This document shows, piece by piece, positions 63,091-64,000 of a DNA stretch of 64,000 nt (positions are counted from its first letter, which is position 1; each line of letters begins with the position of its first letter). A program made the translations under genes and the position numbers. The DNA is from Candidatus Marivariicella framensis (GTDB taxonomy: Bacteria; Bacteroidota; Bacteroidia; Flavobacteriales; Flavobacteriaceae): the NCBI GenBank assembly GCA_905182735.1, contig CAJJCT010000008.1, positions 1 to 64,000 of the forward strand, written 5' to 3'. The notes below the pieces were generated by a model. The model had not been told where the DNA came from. It searched no databases and worked only from the letters and a program-made list of their open reading frames with translations.

Positions 63091-63675
63091 TTAGCGATCT
63101 ATAAGTTTCTTTATTTCATTTAAAACTTCAGTTACCGGAAGGCCAACGACATTTGTATAACTGCCGTTTATCTTTGAAATCCCCAATAAACCAATTGATT
63201 CTTGTATTGCATATGAACCTGCTTTGTCAAGGGGGGCGGCGTTTAATAAGTAATCATCAATTATGGAGTTATTTAGTTTTTCAAATGTAACTTCAGTTGT
63301 TACATCAATACAATAATAATTGTTAAATGTTAAAAACCCTACTGCTGTAATAACTTTATGAGTTTTTCCGGACAATGACTTTAGCATTTGTTTTGCATCA
63401 TCTAAAGATTTTGGTTTACCAAGACATTTATTTTCATGCCACACAATTGTATCAGCCGAAATTACTATTTGATTTTTATTTATTATTTTTTTAAATGGAT
63501 TAGATTTTAAACCAGCAATATATCTCGGTATATCCGCTTCTTTTAGGTTTGACGGATAGGTTTCTTCTACATCAAAAGTTTTAATTTTAAATGGAAACTT
63601 AAATAAATTAAAAAAATCTTTTCTTCTGGGAGAATTAGATGCTAATATGATTTCTTTCTTAAAGTTTTCAATCAT
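63091..63675 (-). CDS. maf: Maf family nucleotide pyrophosphatase
   Basis: 194-residue house-cleaning enzyme that hydrolyses dTTP/UTP or modified nucleotides. Features: LASNSPRRKDFF (phosphate loop with S-PRR), ISADTIVWHENKCLGKP, MLKSLSGKTHKVITAVG and AGSYAIQESIGLLGISKINGSYTNVVGLP. All Lys/Arg/Asp residues expected at the active site are present. It starts 4 bases after the kdsC-like stop codon and 23 bases before the PIG-L start, so it probably shares their transcript. Confidence 0.95.
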   Translation of the reverse strand: MIENFKKEIILASNSPRRKDFFNLFKFPFKIKTFDVEETYPSNLKEADIPRYIAGLKSNPFKKIINKNQIVISADTIVWHENKCLGKPKSLDDAKQMLKSLSGKTHKVITAVGFLTFNNYYCIDVTTEVTFEKLNNSIIDDYLLNAAPLDKAGSYAIQESIGLLGISKINGSYTNVVGLPVTEVLNEIKKLIDR

Positions 63676-63679
63676 AGAA

Positions 63680-64000
63680 TTAGTTCGTATACTTCCATTT
63701 TTTCTGAACTCGAAGAACTTGTTCTATAATTTCTCTAACACAGCCATTACCTCCATTTTTGTGAGAAATATAATCTGCTTTTATTTTAACATCAGTAACT
63801 GCGTCTTGAGGACACGAACTTATTCCAACTTTTTCCATAACGGGTATATCAGGTATATCATCTCCCATATAAAGAATATTATTTGCAGATAATTTGTATT
63901 TATTTAATAAGTGATTGTAAGAATCAATTTTATTATGAGAATCCAAGTAAATATCGTTTATACCGAGTTTTTCTATTCTTTTTCTGATGGATTCATCTTT
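63680..64000 (-). CDS. kdsC: KdsC-like HAD phosphatase (KDO 8-phosphate phosphatase), 5' truncated
   Basis: Only the last 106 residues are present; the frame is open at the right edge of the window. The part in view has GINDIYLDSHNKIDSYNHLL, the motif IV region ILYMGDDIPDIPVMEKVG (DD metal ligands) and PQDAVTDVKIKADYISHKNGGNGCVREIIEQVL, the typical KdsC end. KdsC makes KDO for LPS, fitting the envelope content of the window. Followed at once by maf. The N-terminal DxD nucleophile lies outside. Confidence 0.88.
   Translation of the reverse strand, partial: KDESIRKRIEKLGINDIYLDSHNKIDSYNHLLNKYKLSANNILYMGDDIPDIPVMEKVGISSCPQDAVTDVKIKADYISHKNGGNGCVREIIEQVLRVQKKWKYTN

Overview
The window is a compact, AT-rich stretch of chromosome from a member of the Bacteroidota, most likely a marine Flavobacteriales/Flavobacteriaceae lineage. 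I infer this from families and orders typical of that group: rlmD-DUF6452-DUF6048, a zapA gene followed by a Flavobacteria-type 6S RNA, DUF4290-murA, DUF1272, bshA, a TamB-like protein divergent from tsaD, and many short secreted proteins whose signal peptides end before Gln. No ribosomal RNA, phage, transposon or CRISPR array was seen. Spacers are mostly short, and three convergent gene pairs have interlocked stop codons.

Layout. Positions 1-12,000 hold a partial nitronate monooxygenase, an M20 peptidase, an AI-2E type permease, rsmE and tsaD, a very large TamB-like protein, then pfkA, gapA and a GlcNAc-kinase-like gene. Positions 12,000-17,200 form an envelope cluster: ridA and lptD leftward, and a SPOR-tailed amidase and an MCE/MlaD protein rightward. 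Positions 17,200-23,300 are a rightward run with a membrane Fe-S protein, a HAD phosphatase, a CCG-type Fe-S partner, a Bacteroidota-specific protein and a GH3/serine-hydrolase fusion, followed by bshA for bacillithiol. Positions 24,400-33,000 hold more accessory genes: a penicillin-acylase-like enzyme, a SOUL protein, a protease-like/cupredoxin lipoprotein, a 58-residue DUF1272 zinc protein, an M24 peptidase, a RetSat-like oxidoreductase, hsp20 with inverted repeats upstream, and a ZIP transporter.

Positions 33,000-42,000 hold RNA methyltransferases (RlmL-like, RlmD), DUF6452/DUF6048, ornithine aminotransferase with a four-Cys insertion, a cysteine desulfurase, an M23 peptidase, a ZapB-like coiled coil, ZapA and 6S RNA. 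Positions 42,000-45,800 are the leftward glpK-glpD-glpF operon for glycerol. Positions 45,900-57,700 hold a DMT transporter, a divergent pair of secreted proteins of unknown role separated by 7-bp tandem repeats, tRNA-Met, then a housekeeping block (START-like, class IV aminotransferase fold, YqgE, HU, Fmt, RecQ, NadR-like ATPase, DUF493, DUF4290, MurA) and an SDR-SRPBCC pair. Positions 58,000-64,000 hold a DUF2911 protein and a leftward operon, kdsC-like, maf, PIG-L deacetylase, a 31-residue membrane peptide and a sodium:solute symporter.

I found no single large unknown system. The most notable items are the coupled 31-residue membrane ORF between the PIG-L and symporter genes, the TamB-like gene whose membrane anchor precedes every normal start codon, key catalytic residues missing from three recognisable enzymes (MurA Cys to Asp, a class IV aminotransferase fold without its lysine, an SDR without its tyrosine), and the protease-like/blue-copper lipoprotein. 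Family calls are from motif recognition; no database search was run.
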